This document shows positions 1-6,253 of a stretch of 6,919 bases of DNA, in pieces. The position numbers and the translations under genes were made by a program. The notes beneath the pieces are model-generated. The model did not search any database and was not told the DNA's origin. It saw only the letters and a program-made list of their open reading frames with translations. Source of the stretch: JBAUHN01 sp049680295 (GTDB taxonomy: Bacteria; Pseudomonadota; Alphaproteobacteria; Rhodobacterales; Rhodobacteraceae). The stretch lies in assembly GCA_049680295.1 (NCBI GenBank), contig JBAUHN010000267.1, positions 1 to 6,919 on the forward strand. The letters run 5' to 3'. Position 1 is the first letter of the stretch; each line of letters starts with the position of its first letter.

Positions 1-490
1 GGCCAAGCGTGGTCCAGGTTTTCTGGCCGTTCACCACATAAGCATCGCCATCCCTGACGGCAGATGTAGTCAGAGACGCCAGATCGGACCCTGCACCGGG
101 TTCTGAATAGCCCTGACACCACCAATCTGCACCAGACAGGATACGTGGCAACCAGTAATCTTTTTGCGTATCTGATCCGAAGTTTTGCAAAACAGGCCCC
201 AGCATCGACAGGCCAAATGGCACGACGCGCGGGGCTGCGTTCATCGCGCATTCTTCCTCGAAAATATGGCGTTGAACCGCGTTCCAGGCGGCCCCGCCAT
301 ATTGGACCGGCCAATTCGGGGCAAGCCACCCTTGCGCATTTAGAATGGCGTGCCAGTGTTCGTGATCGGATTTGGACAAATCCTGCCCCAGCCGGACCTT
401 TTCAGTCAATTCTGTGGGCAGGTTATCTTGCAAAAACCGGCGCACTTCGTCGCGAAATGCGATTTCATCGGCACTGTAGCTCAGATCCAT
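1..490 (-). CDS. Acyl-CoA dehydrogenase, PimC-like large-subunit type (partial, 3' end outside window)
   Basis: This FAD-dependent enzyme makes the trans-2-enoyl-CoA in the first step of beta-oxidation. Only the N-terminal 163 codons are in the window; the rest lies left of position 1. The protein starts MDLSYSADEIAFRDEVRRFL, the usual helical N-terminal domain opening. GWLAPNWPVQYGG follows at residues 54-66, then the acyl-CoA dehydrogenase signature CQGYSEPGAGSDLASL at 125-140 and NGQKTWTT at 154-161, which belong to the flavin/substrate-binding middle domain. The FEEECA and PFGLSMLGPV stretches (79-84 and 91-100) and the DWWCQGYSEPGAGSD wording resemble, from memory, the pimeloyl-CoA dehydrogenase large subunit (PimC) family. 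The ATG at 490 is preceded by AAAAAGG with a 7-nt spacer, 13 nt after the thiolase stop, so it is the next gene in the same operon. The catalytic glutamate cannot be checked here. Family certain; chain-length or dicarboxylate specificity is inference. Confidence 0.93.
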   Translation of the reverse strand, partial: MDLSYSADEIAFRDEVRRFLQDNLPTELTEKVRLGQDLSKSDHEHWHAILNAQGWLAPNWPVQYGGAAWNAVQRHIFEEECAMNAAPRVVPFGLSMLGPVLQNFGSDTQKDYWLPRILSGADWWCQGYSEPGAGSDLASLTTSAVRDGDAYVVNGQKTWTTLG

Positions 491-503
491 ATCGCGGCCT
501 TTT

Positions 504-1676
504 TCAGTAGATTTCGAACAGTCCAGCAGCCCCCATACCGCCGCCGATGCACATGGTGACAACGCCCAGTTTAGCGCCACGTTTGTTTCCTTCGCGCAGC
601 AGGTGGCCTGTCATGCGCGCGCCGGTCATGCCAAAGGGATGCCCGATCGCGATCGAGCCGCCGTTGACGTTGCATTTGTCGGGATCAATACCCAAACGGT
701 CGCGGCAATAAAGCGCCTGACTGGCGAATGCTTCGTTGAGTTCCCACAGATCAATGTCGCCAACCGTCAGGCCGTGACGCTCCAACAACCGCGGCACTGC
801 GAACACAGGACCGATGCCCATCTCATCAGGTTCACAGCCCGCGACGGCAAAGCCCTTGAACGCGCCCATCGGGGTCAGGTTTTGGCGTTCGGCCTGTGCT
901 GCCTCCATCAACACCACGGCTGCGGCGCCATCGGACAACTGGCTGGCATTGCCTGCTGTCACAAAGCCATCTTCGCGCACCGGCGTCAGGCCTGCCAGGC
1001 CTTCGGCTGTGGTGCCGGGCCGATTGCATTCATCCTTATCGACGACCACCTCGTGCATCGAGATGTCTTTGGTTTCGCGGTCCTGCACGGCCATGGTTGT
1101 GGTCATTGGCGCGATTTCATCCTTGAAGATGCCGTTCTCCTGGGCTGCCGCGATTAACCTTTGGCTGCGCAACCCATATTCATCCTGCGCCTCGCGGCTG
1201 ATGCCATAGCGTTTGGCGACAATGTCTGCGGTTTCAATCATCGCCATGTAGACGTCAGGTTTATGCGCCATTAACCAGTCTTCTTTGACGCTGGCAGTGT
1301 TGGGCTGCACGAGACTGATGCTTTCGACGCCCCCGGCCACCATCGGGCCTGCGCCCTCAGCGGTAATGGCGTTGGCGGCGATGGCTATGGTTTGCAACCC
1401 CGACGAACAATAGCGGTTCACGGTCATCCCGGATGTGGTGATCGGCAGACCCGCACGCAGCGCGATCTGGCGGGCGATGTTCTGCCCTGTCGCACCTTCG
1501 GGAAAGCCGCAACCGATGATGCAGTCCTCGATTGTGGCGGCGTCCAATCCTGCCCGCCCGACGGCCTGCGCCACGGCATGCCCGCCCATGGTTGCCCCAT
1601 GCGTCTGGTTAAATGATCCTCGAAAGGATTTGGCAAGCCCGGTGCGGGCGGCGCTTACAATAACGGCTTGTTTCAT
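504..1676 (-). CDS. Thiolase (acetyl-CoA C-acyltransferase), FadA/PimB-like
   Basis: This cytosolic thiolase of 390 aa, the normal family length, cleaves 3-ketoacyl-CoA with CoA to acetyl-CoA and a shortened acyl-CoA. All catalytic elements are visible: the nucleophilic Cys90 in VNRYCSSGLQT, the NEAF motif at 314-317, His346 in GHPFGMTGARM, and Cys376 in CIGGGMGAAG near the C-terminus. The start (1676) overlaps the end of the upstream FadB-like gene as ATGA, and AAGGA lies 9 nt before the ATG (1686-1690), so translation is probably coupled. Having all active-site residues and sitting between the FadB-like and acyl-CoA dehydrogenase genes, it most likely acts as the degradative 3-ketoacyl-CoA thiolase of this operon. 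A biosynthetic acetoacetyl-CoA thiolase (PhaA type) is possible but less consistent with the neighbours. Substrate chain length cannot be read from the sequence. Confidence 0.96.
   Translation of the reverse strand: MKQAVIVSAARTGLAKSFRGSFNQTHGATMGGHAVAQAVGRAGLDAATIEDCIIGCGFPEGATGQNIARQIALRAGLPITTSGMTVNRYCSSGLQTIAIAANAITAEGAGPMVAGGVESISLVQPNTASVKEDWLMAHKPDVYMAMIETADIVAKRYGISREAQDEYGLRSQRLIAAAQENGIFKDEIAPMTTTMAVQDRETKDISMHEVVVDKDECNRPGTTAEGLAGLTPVREDGFVTAGNASQLSDGAAAVVLMEAAQAERQNLTPMGAFKGFAVAGCEPDEMGIGPVFAVPRLLERHGLTVGDIDLWELNEAFASQALYCRDRLGIDPDKCNVNGGSIAIGHPFGMTGARMTGHLLREGNKRGAKLGVVTMCIGGGMGAAGLFEIY
1673..1676 (-). promoter_or_regulatory. ATGA stop/start overlap coupling the FadB-like and thiolase genes
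   Basis: On the minus strand the four bases read ATGA: the thiolase ATG shares its last two bases with the TGA that ends the FadB-like gene. An AAGGA ribosome site (1686-1690) lies inside the end of the upstream gene. This arrangement normally gives translational coupling, which suits two enzymes that often form one complex (the bacterial trifunctional enzyme). Confidence 0.85.
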
Positions 1677-3769
1677 GTCGCAGTGTCCTTGTTCAAGTCT
1701 TCAAAAGTACCGGTCTGATCCACCAGTTTAGTGAGCAATGGGGCCACGTCCCAAAAGAAAGGGTCGTCTTTGGCATAGGTTTCGATGTCAGCGACAAGCC
1801 CCGGCAAGCCAACGATGTCAGCCCATTTTAGCGGACCCCCATGGTAGCGCGGAAACCCATAGCCGAAAATCAATGTCATATCGACGTCAAGCGGCCTGCG
1901 CGCAATGCCTTCACCGACGACTTTCGCCGCTTCATTCACCATTGCAGCCATATACCGCCGGACGATTTCCTCATCCGTGAACGCACGCGGCGTGATCCCG
2001 AGCCCTGCGCGTTCTGCGGCGATCAAATCCATCACTTCGGGGTTTGGCGCGCGGCTGCGTTTGCCTGGTTCGTAGATGTAATAGCCCTTGTCGGTTTTCT
2101 GGCCAAAATGCCCGGCTTCACACAGGCGATCAGGATAGGTTGCCACCCGTTCACGCGCGTCTTTGTCTTGTGCTTTGCGTTTGCGTGTGGCCCAACCGAT
2201 ATCCAGACCGGCCAGATCGGCCACAGCAAACGGCCCCATGGCAAAGCCGAACGCTTCGAGTGCGGCATCAATCTGGTAGGGCGATGCGCCATCCAGCACC
2301 ATATGATCGGCGCAGGCACGATAGGTTGCCAGAATTCGGTTGCCGATGAAGCCGTCACACACCCCGGCGCGGACGGATATTTTGCCCAGCATCTTCCCAA
2401 GCGCAAAACCCGTGGCGACGACATCCGTCGCAGTGTCGTCTGCCACCACCACTTCAAGCAGTTTCATCACATGTGCGGGCGAGAAAAAGTGCAACCCGAT
2501 CACATCGCTTGGCCGTTTGGTGATGGCAGCAATGTCGTTCACATTCAGATAGGATGTATTGGTCGCCAGCACCGCACCCGGTTTGCAGACCGCGTCCAGT
2601 TTTGTGAAGACCTGCTTTTTGACGGCCATATCTTCAAACACAGCTTCGATCACCAGATCGGCATCTGTCAGGGCGTCATAATCCGTGGCCAGCGTCAGCC
2701 CCGAGGTTAACATCGCGTCATGGCGTGTTTGGTCAATCTTGCCGCGTTTTAAGGCACCGGCAAGATTACCTGCAATCCGATCCTTGGCCGCGGTCGCCGC
2801 GTTTTCCGTCATCTCGATCAGCGTGACGGACAGCCCCGCCAGCAGGGCCGCCGTTGCAATCCCGGCCCCCATGGTGCCGCCACCGATCACCCCGATGGTT
2901 GCCAAAGATCGCGGGGTCACGCCTTTAAGCTCGGGCAGGTTGCTGACCGCACGCTCGGAAAAGAACGCGTGGATCATGCCTTTGCGCTGGTCGGTTTCCA
3001 TCAGGTCGCGGAACATTTGCCGCTCTGCCATAAGGCCTTGATCGAACGGCAATTCCACGCTGGCCTGCACCGCCCGTACCGCCTGTGCCTGCGATTTCTG
3101 ACCACGGCCTTTTTTAAGTGTCGCGCCATATGCGGCGTCCCAATCAATTGGATCGGGTGCGGGCATTGCGCTGACGGGGCGACGTGGTGCGTCATCGGAC
3201 AGCAACCCCTTGATGTAGGTCAGTCCAACCGTTTCGGGATCCCCTTCGACAACCGCGTCGACGATCCCCATAGCGGCGGCATCTTCCGCGCTGATGTGGC
3301 GGCCTGTGGTGATTACGTCCAGCGCCGATTGAACCCCGGTCAAACGTGGCAATCGCTGGGTGCCACCTGCACCGGGGATCAGGCCAAGATGCACCTCGGG
3401 CAGCCCCACACGCGCGTTTGGCTGGGCGATGCGGTAATGCGCGGATAATGCCACCTCAAGCCCGCCGCCAAGACTGACGCCGTGCATCGAAACCACAACC
3501 AGCAAAGGCGATGCTTCGATCCGATTGCATAGATCTGGCAGATGCGGTGCCTGCGGCGGTTTGCCAAATTCGGTGATGTCCGCACCGGCAATAAAGGCCC
3601 GTCCGTCGCCAACAATCAAAACCGCGCGCACACCTTCGTCTGCCTCTGCCTGGTCCATGCGTGATTGCAATCCCAAACGCACAGCGTGGCTTAGCGCGTT
3701 GACCGGCGGGTTCTGTATCCGCAGCACGGCCACGTCACCATGGCGGCTATATGCGATTTTGTCGGACAT
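1673..3769 (-). CDS. fadB: Bifunctional enoyl-CoA hydratase / 3-hydroxyacyl-CoA dehydrogenase (FadB-type multifunctional enzyme)
   Basis: This 698-aa fused enzyme does steps two and three of beta-oxidation. Residues 1 to about 190 form the enoyl-CoA hydratase/isomerase domain: FIAGADITEF (59-68, oxyanion region) and the two catalytic glutamates, Glu105 in LGGGLEVAL and Glu125 in GLPEVHLG. A linker of about 90 residues follows. The NAD-binding dehydrogenase domain starts near 290, with the Rossmann motif GGGTMGAG at 296-303, NTS at 404-406, catalytic His427 in GLHFFSP, and Glu439 in KLLEVV. Two C-terminal dehydrogenase repeats follow (about 472-565 and 600-690; DGFIGNR, FGYGFPRYHGGP). The length and layout suit the FadB/peroxisomal multifunctional family. 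The frame extends 14 codons further upstream (to 3811), but only the ATG at 3769 has a good ribosome site (AAGGA, 8-nt spacer). Its stop overlaps the thiolase start. The symbol is by architecture; it could equally be a PimF-like dicarboxylate enzyme. Confidence 0.96.
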   Translation of the reverse strand: MSDKIAYSRHGDVAVLRIQNPPVNALSHAVRLGLQSRMDQAEADEGVRAVLIVGDGRAFIAGADITEFGKPPQAPHLPDLCNRIEASPLLVVVSMHGVSLGGGLEVALSAHYRIAQPNARVGLPEVHLGLIPGAGGTQRLPRLTGVQSALDVITTGRHISAEDAAAMGIVDAVVEGDPETVGLTYIKGLLSDDAPRRPVSAMPAPDPIDWDAAYGATLKKGRGQKSQAQAVRAVQASVELPFDQGLMAERQMFRDLMETDQRKGMIHAFFSERAVSNLPELKGVTPRSLATIGVIGGGTMGAGIATAALLAGLSVTLIEMTENAATAAKDRIAGNLAGALKRGKIDQTRHDAMLTSGLTLATDYDALTDADLVIEAVFEDMAVKKQVFTKLDAVCKPGAVLATNTSYLNVNDIAAITKRPSDVIGLHFFSPAHVMKLLEVVVADDTATDVVATGFALGKMLGKISVRAGVCDGFIGNRILATYRACADHMVLDGASPYQIDAALEAFGFAMGPFAVADLAGLDIGWATRKRKAQDKDARERVATYPDRLCEAGHFGQKTDKGYYIYEPGKRSRAPNPEVMDLIAAERAGLGITPRAFTDEEIVRRYMAAMVNEAAKVVGEGIARRPLDVDMTLIFGYGFPRYHGGPLKWADIVGLPGLVADIETYAKDDPFFWDVAPLLTKLVDQTGTFEDLNKDTAT

Positions 3770-3776
3770 TATTGGG

Positions 3777-3782
3777 TTCCTT
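3777..3782 (-). promoter_or_regulatory. Ribosome-binding site that fixes the FadB-like start
   Basis: The minus strand reads AAGGAA here, and 8 nt separate the AAGGA core from the ATG at 3769. The alternative in-frame ATG at 3811 is preceded by a stretch with no purine-rich Shine-Dalgarno match. The shorter 698-aa product, starting MSDKIAYSRHG, is therefore preferred over the 712-aa extension, whose extra N-terminus (MPPNKQPLARRNPI) does not look like part of the hydratase fold. Confidence 0.75.
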
Positions 3783-3823
3783 CTGGCCAGTGGTTGTTTG
3801 TTCGGGGGCATCGGCAGTATGGG

Positions 3824-4309
3824 TCAATGGGCATAGATGAAACAACGCCCCGGCACCGCGTTCTTTGGCAGTTCGATTTCTGTCAGCCTATCAAAAAACA
3901 TCTTGTCGCTGGACACCATCAGCCCCCCCTTAGCCAGTAGCGGCTCAATCAAAGGTGAGACATTTTTCGCGAACTCGACATTCTTTTGCGCGTTGTGGCC
4001 GCCAAGATCAGCGTGAATCAGCGACGCTGTTGGCCCAAATCGCGCCAGTGCTGCGGGCAACGTTTCAAACACATCCCCCAAAAGAACACGGGCTTCAGGC
4101 GGCGTGCTGTCGGGGTGTGATGCAATCGCGCGTTCAAAGACGAAAATATCTCGATCTGCGATGATTTCGCACATGTGGTGGTAGGTGCGCCCATTGCCCA
4201 GCCCCAGTTCGAACACGGGCCCCACATGCGCCGAAGTCAGCGCTGCTGCGTGGTCCAGACAGGCCCGCTGAGACACCATACGGTCGATAAACAAATCCAG
4301 TCGGCTCAT
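3824..4309 (-). CDS. Small class I SAM-dependent methyltransferase-like protein
   Basis: This 161-aa, probably cytosolic protein has no signal peptide or membrane segment. Motif I of a Rossmann-fold methyltransferase is clear at residues 32-42 (VFELGLGNGRT, glycine-rich SAM loop), with FVFER (56-60) as the likely motif II ending in an acidic ribose-binding residue. LLGDVFETLP (76-85) and LIHADLGGH (97-105) fit later motifs. From memory it resembles the short Methyltransf_17 (PF12692) family of alphaproteobacteria, whose substrate I do not know. The small size leaves little room for a substrate-binding domain. The ATG at 4309 has AAGGAG 8 nt upstream (4318-4323), a strong ribosome site. It is the first gene of the minus-strand cluster, 54 nt before the FadB-like gene with no visible terminator between them, so co-transcription is likely. 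Fold fairly sure; reaction, substrate and any link to beta-oxidation unknown. Confidence 0.85.
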   Translation of the reverse strand: MSRLDLFIDRMVSQRACLDHAAALTSAHVGPVFELGLGNGRTYHHMCEIIADRDIFVFERAIASHPDSTPPEARVLLGDVFETLPAALARFGPTASLIHADLGGHNAQKNVEFAKNVSPLIEPLLAKGGLMVSSDKMFFDRLTEIELPKNAVPGRCFIYAH

Positions 4310-4324
4310 GTTTGGGGCTCCTTA

Positions 4325-4337
4325 TGTTGGGCATATT
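4325..4337 (+). repeat. Direct repeat copy 1, TGTTGGGC-A-TATT
   Basis: These 13 bases match 4430-4442 at 12 of 13 positions, in the same orientation and 105 nt apart. This copy sits 16 to 28 nt upstream of the methyltransferase start, right behind its ribosome site, so a protein bound here could block expression. It overlaps the inverted repeat at 4329-4341. A regulatory role is inference. Confidence 0.45.
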
Positions 4338-4341
4338 GCCC
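4329..4341. repeat. Short inverted repeat GGGCA-tat-TGCCC
   Basis: Perfect 5-nt arms (4329-4333 and 4337-4341) surround a 3-nt centre. It lies just upstream of the methyltransferase ribosome site and overlaps direct repeat copy 1. It is too short and too far from any gene end to be a terminator; an operator half-site pair is possible. Chance occurrence of such a short element is not negligible. Confidence 0.35.
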
Positions 4342-4357
4342 CTTCATGCGCCAAAAC

Positions 4358-4373
4358 TTTGCCAATGTGCAAA
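4358..4373. repeat. Inverted repeat TTTGC-N6-GCAAA, candidate operator
   Basis: Perfect 5-nt arms (4358-4362 and 4369-4373) are separated by 6 nt, a 16-nt dyad with arms about one helical turn apart, as expected for a dimeric helix-turn-helix regulator. It is 49 nt upstream of the methyltransferase start and central in the divergent region. It faintly recalls TGC...GCA dyads bound by PhaR-type regulators, but the spacing differs, so no regulator is assigned. Confidence 0.4.
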
Positions 4374-4375
4374 TC

Positions 4376-4384
4376 ACGTAACGT
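4376..4384. promoter_or_regulatory. Tandem ACGT element (ACGT-A-ACGT)
   Basis: Two self-complementary ACGT tetramers are separated by one A, two bases after the TTTGC/GCAAA dyad. ACGT-containing dyads occur in operators of some acyl-CoA catabolism regulators (for example MerR-family LiuR sites in other proteobacteria), which makes it suggestive next to beta-oxidation genes. The spacing does not match a consensus I can state with certainty, so this is a weak call. Confidence 0.25.
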
Positions 4385-4429
4385 CACCAACATGCTGGAC
4401 CTTAGACATGAAATCGCGTTGAGTGACTG

Positions 4430-4442
4430 TGTTGGGCTTATT
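4430..4442 (+). repeat. Direct repeat copy 2, TGTTGGGC-T-TATT
   Basis: Second copy of the 13-nt repeat, one mismatch from 4325-4337. It ends 41 nt before the ABC transporter ATG, where promoter elements would be expected, and overlaps the AT-rich stretch that is the best, though poor, -10 candidate. Presence of a copy near each divergent gene suggests one regulator controlling both sides; this is inference. Confidence 0.45.
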
Positions 4443-4483
4443 TAGTTCCTGTTCGTTGCGTAACCGTAGATCGAGGCAAACAA

Positions 4484-6253
4484 ATGAAACCCCTGCTAGA
4501 GGTTCAAAACCTAACCATCGGGTTTGGCAAGTCCGACCCGGTGGTCAGTGGTGTCACTTTTGATGTTATGCCGGGCGAGACATTGGCGTTGGTTGGCGAA
4601 AGCGGATCGGGCAAGACGCTGACCTGTCGGTCGGTGTTGCGTATTCTGCCCGAAACCGCACAAATTCGGTCCGGCAAGATTGTCTTTGGAAACAACGGTA
4701 ACGCCCAGGATCTGATGCAATGCACCGAACGTCAGATGCGCGACATTCGCGGCGATCAGATTTCGATGATCTTTCAAGAGCCGATGCGGTCGCTTTCGCC
4801 GTTGCACCGTTTGGGCGATCAGGTCAGCGAAGTGCTGCGCCTGCACCGCAATATGAACGCGTCTCAGGCCAGGCACGCGGTTCTGGAAACCTTTGAGCGG
4901 GTTGGGTTTGTCGATCCGCTGCGTGCCTTTCGTGCCTATCCGTTCGAGATGTCAGGCGGCATGCGGCAACGGGCAATGATTGCCATGGCCATGGTCGCCA
5001 AACCCGATCTATTGATCGCGGATGAACCGACAACCGCACTGGATGTGACCACGCAAGCGCAGGTGCTGGGTCTGATCAAGGATTTGCAGGCAGACACCGG
5101 CATGGCGGTTATTCTGGTGACCCATGATTTGGGTGTCGTGGCCAATATGGCCGAAAAAGTCGTCGTGATGAACAAAGGCCGCATCATGGAAAAAGGGCCC
5201 GCGACAGCGGTGCTTGGATCGCCTGCACATGGCTACACCAAAAAGCTGTTTGCCGCCGCCCCCGTTATTCCCGAAGTCGCAGCACCCGCGCGCGCGGTCG
5301 ATCACGATGATCCGATCCTTGATCTGCGCGATGTCAGCAAAACCTATACGGTGCGTGCAGGCGGCTGGAAAAAAAGAATTTCGATCACCGCATGCAAGGA
5401 TGTAAACCTGTCACTGCAACGCGGCAAGACACTGGCTGTGGTCGGCGAAAGCGGCTCGGGCAAAACCACCTGCGCGCGAATTGCATTGGGCGCCGAAGTG
5501 CCCGACGCGGGCAGTCAGGTTCTGTTTCGCGCCAGCCGTCACGAGGATCCGACCCCGGTGCATGACATGACCAGCGCCCAGCGCGTGGCATTTCAACGCC
5601 AGGCGCAGATGGTTTTTCAAGACCCCTATTCGTCGCTGTCGCCACGTATGCGGGTTCAGGATGCTTTGACCGAGCCAATGGAAATTCACGGGCTTGGCAC
5701 CAAATCAGATCGCCGCGAAAAAGCCGCCGAAATGTTGCGCTGGGTCGGGCTTGATCCCGATATGCTGGGGCGGTTTCCGCATGCGTTTTCGGGCGGGCAA
5801 CGGCAACGATTGTCGATCGCGCGGGCCTTGACGCTTGATCCTGTTTTGCTGGTCTGTGATGAACCTACATCCGCGCTGGATGTATCCGTACAAGGGCAAA
5901 TCCTGTCTTTGCTGGAAGATATTCGTGACGACATCGGGCTGAGCTATTTGTTCATCTCGCATGATCTGGCCGTTGTCGCCCGGATTGCCGACGAGGTCGC
6001 GGTTATGCGCCAAGGCGTGATCGTCGAACAGGCGGCGCCTGACACGCTTTTTTATGATCCGCGCCATCCCTATACCAAGGCGCTGATCGCCGCCCAACCC
6101 GAACCGGATGTGAACCGCCCCATTGATCTGAGCCTTGTTGCCAAAGGCGCCGGATCACCCGCGTCCTGGCCAGAAGAGTTTCGGTTTGAAGGCAGCAACG
6201 CGCCGCATTTGATCGAATTAGAAAATGGCCATAAGGTGCGCAGCCATGCATAG
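4484..6253 (+). CDS. Peptide-type ABC importer ATPase, two fused nucleotide-binding domains (Dpp/Opp/Gsi/Yej family)
   Basis: This 589-aa cytoplasmic ATPase powers a membrane importer. Both ATP-binding domains are complete. Domain 1 has Walker A GESGSGKT (38-45), Q-loop Gln98 in MIFQEP, signature MSGGMRQR (156-163), Walker B LLIADE (176-181) and His214. Domain 2 has Walker A GESGSGKT (321-328), Gln379 in MVFQDPYSSLSP, signature FSGGQRQR (435-442), Walker B LLVCDE (455-460) and His493. Each is followed by the C-terminal motif typical of oligopeptide transporters (SPAHGYTKKLF at 246-256, DPRHPYTKAL at 525-534). The domains correspond to DppD plus DppF in one chain, as in YejF and GsiA. The ATG has GAGG 7 nt upstream. 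The gene overlaps the solute-binding protein gene by 8 nt, so the two are one operon; permeases should follow outside the window. No missing catalytic residue. Substrate unknown: peptide, glutathione-like or other. Confidence 0.95.
   Translation: MKPLLEVQNLTIGFGKSDPVVSGVTFDVMPGETLALVGESGSGKTLTCRSVLRILPETAQIRSGKIVFGNNGNAQDLMQCTERQMRDIRGDQISMIFQEPMRSLSPLHRLGDQVSEVLRLHRNMNASQARHAVLETFERVGFVDPLRAFRAYPFEMSGGMRQRAMIAMAMVAKPDLLIADEPTTALDVTTQAQVLGLIKDLQADTGMAVILVTHDLGVVANMAEKVVVMNKGRIMEKGPATAVLGSPAHGYTKKLFAAAPVIPEVAAPARAVDHDDPILDLRDVSKTYTVRAGGWKKRISITACKDVNLSLQRGKTLAVVGESGSGKTTCARIALGAEVPDAGSQVLFRASRHEDPTPVHDMTSAQRVAFQRQAQMVFQDPYSSLSPRMRVQDALTEPMEIHGLGTKSDRREKAAEMLRWVGLDPDMLGRFPHAFSGGQRQRLSIARALTLDPVLLVCDEPTSALDVSVQGQILSLLEDIRDDIGLSYLFISHDLAVVARIADEVAVMRQGVIVEQAAPDTLFYDPRHPYTKALIAAQPEPDVNRPIDLSLVAKGAGSPASWPEEFRFEGSNAPHLIELENGHKVRSHA

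Larger units (their letters stand above)
4310..4483. promoter_or_regulatory. Divergent intergenic region between methyltransferase/beta-oxidation and ABC transporter operons
   Basis: These 174 nt separate two divergent operons and must carry both promoters or be read through. I looked for -35/-10 pairs on both strands and found none convincing. The best on the plus strand is TTGAGT at 4419-4424, with only poor -10 candidates in the AT-rich TTATTTAGTT around 4438-4447. Both outer ends hold clear ribosome sites: AAGGAG for the methyltransferase, and GAGG at 4473-4476, 7 nt before the ABC gene ATG. The middle is rich in short symmetric elements listed separately. No small ORF or RNA gene is evident. 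Confidence 0.6.

Noticed and set aside
156..160. Methionine-rich or degenerate ABC signature (MSGGM rather than LSGGQ) in the first ATPase domain
   Set aside because: Residue positions within the ATPase, not base positions. SGGM followed by RQR is the normal form in the first domain of oligopeptide importer ATPases, so it is not an anomaly.
145..510. Plus-strand open frame of 121 codons at the left end
   Set aside because: It is antisense to the acyl-CoA dehydrogenase, whose signatures are unmistakable. The translated product is Arg- and Pro-rich with no family resemblance.
603..1209. Two overlapping plus-strand open frames of 184 and 131 codons opposite the thiolase
   Set aside because: Both overlap the thiolase coding sequence with its intact active-site motifs and show no domain of their own.
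1841..2710. Long plus-strand open frame of 289 codons opposite the FadB-like gene
   Set aside because: It is fully antisense to a strongly supported enzyme with all catalytic motifs. Its translation is rich in Cys, His and Arg with no recognisable domain, as expected for the reverse complement of a GC-rich coding sequence.
3770..3823. Possible terminator or separate promoter between the methyltransferase and FadB-like genes
   Set aside because: Only the 8-nt palindrome CTGGCCAG is present, with no stem-loop followed by a T run on the minus strand and no recognisable promoter. Read-through is the simpler reading.
4419..4447. Possible sigma-70 promoter (TTGAGT plus TTATTTAGTT) before the ABC gene
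   Set aside because: The -10 candidates match the consensus at only two or three positions, or have the wrong spacing (14 nt), so I do not call a promoter.
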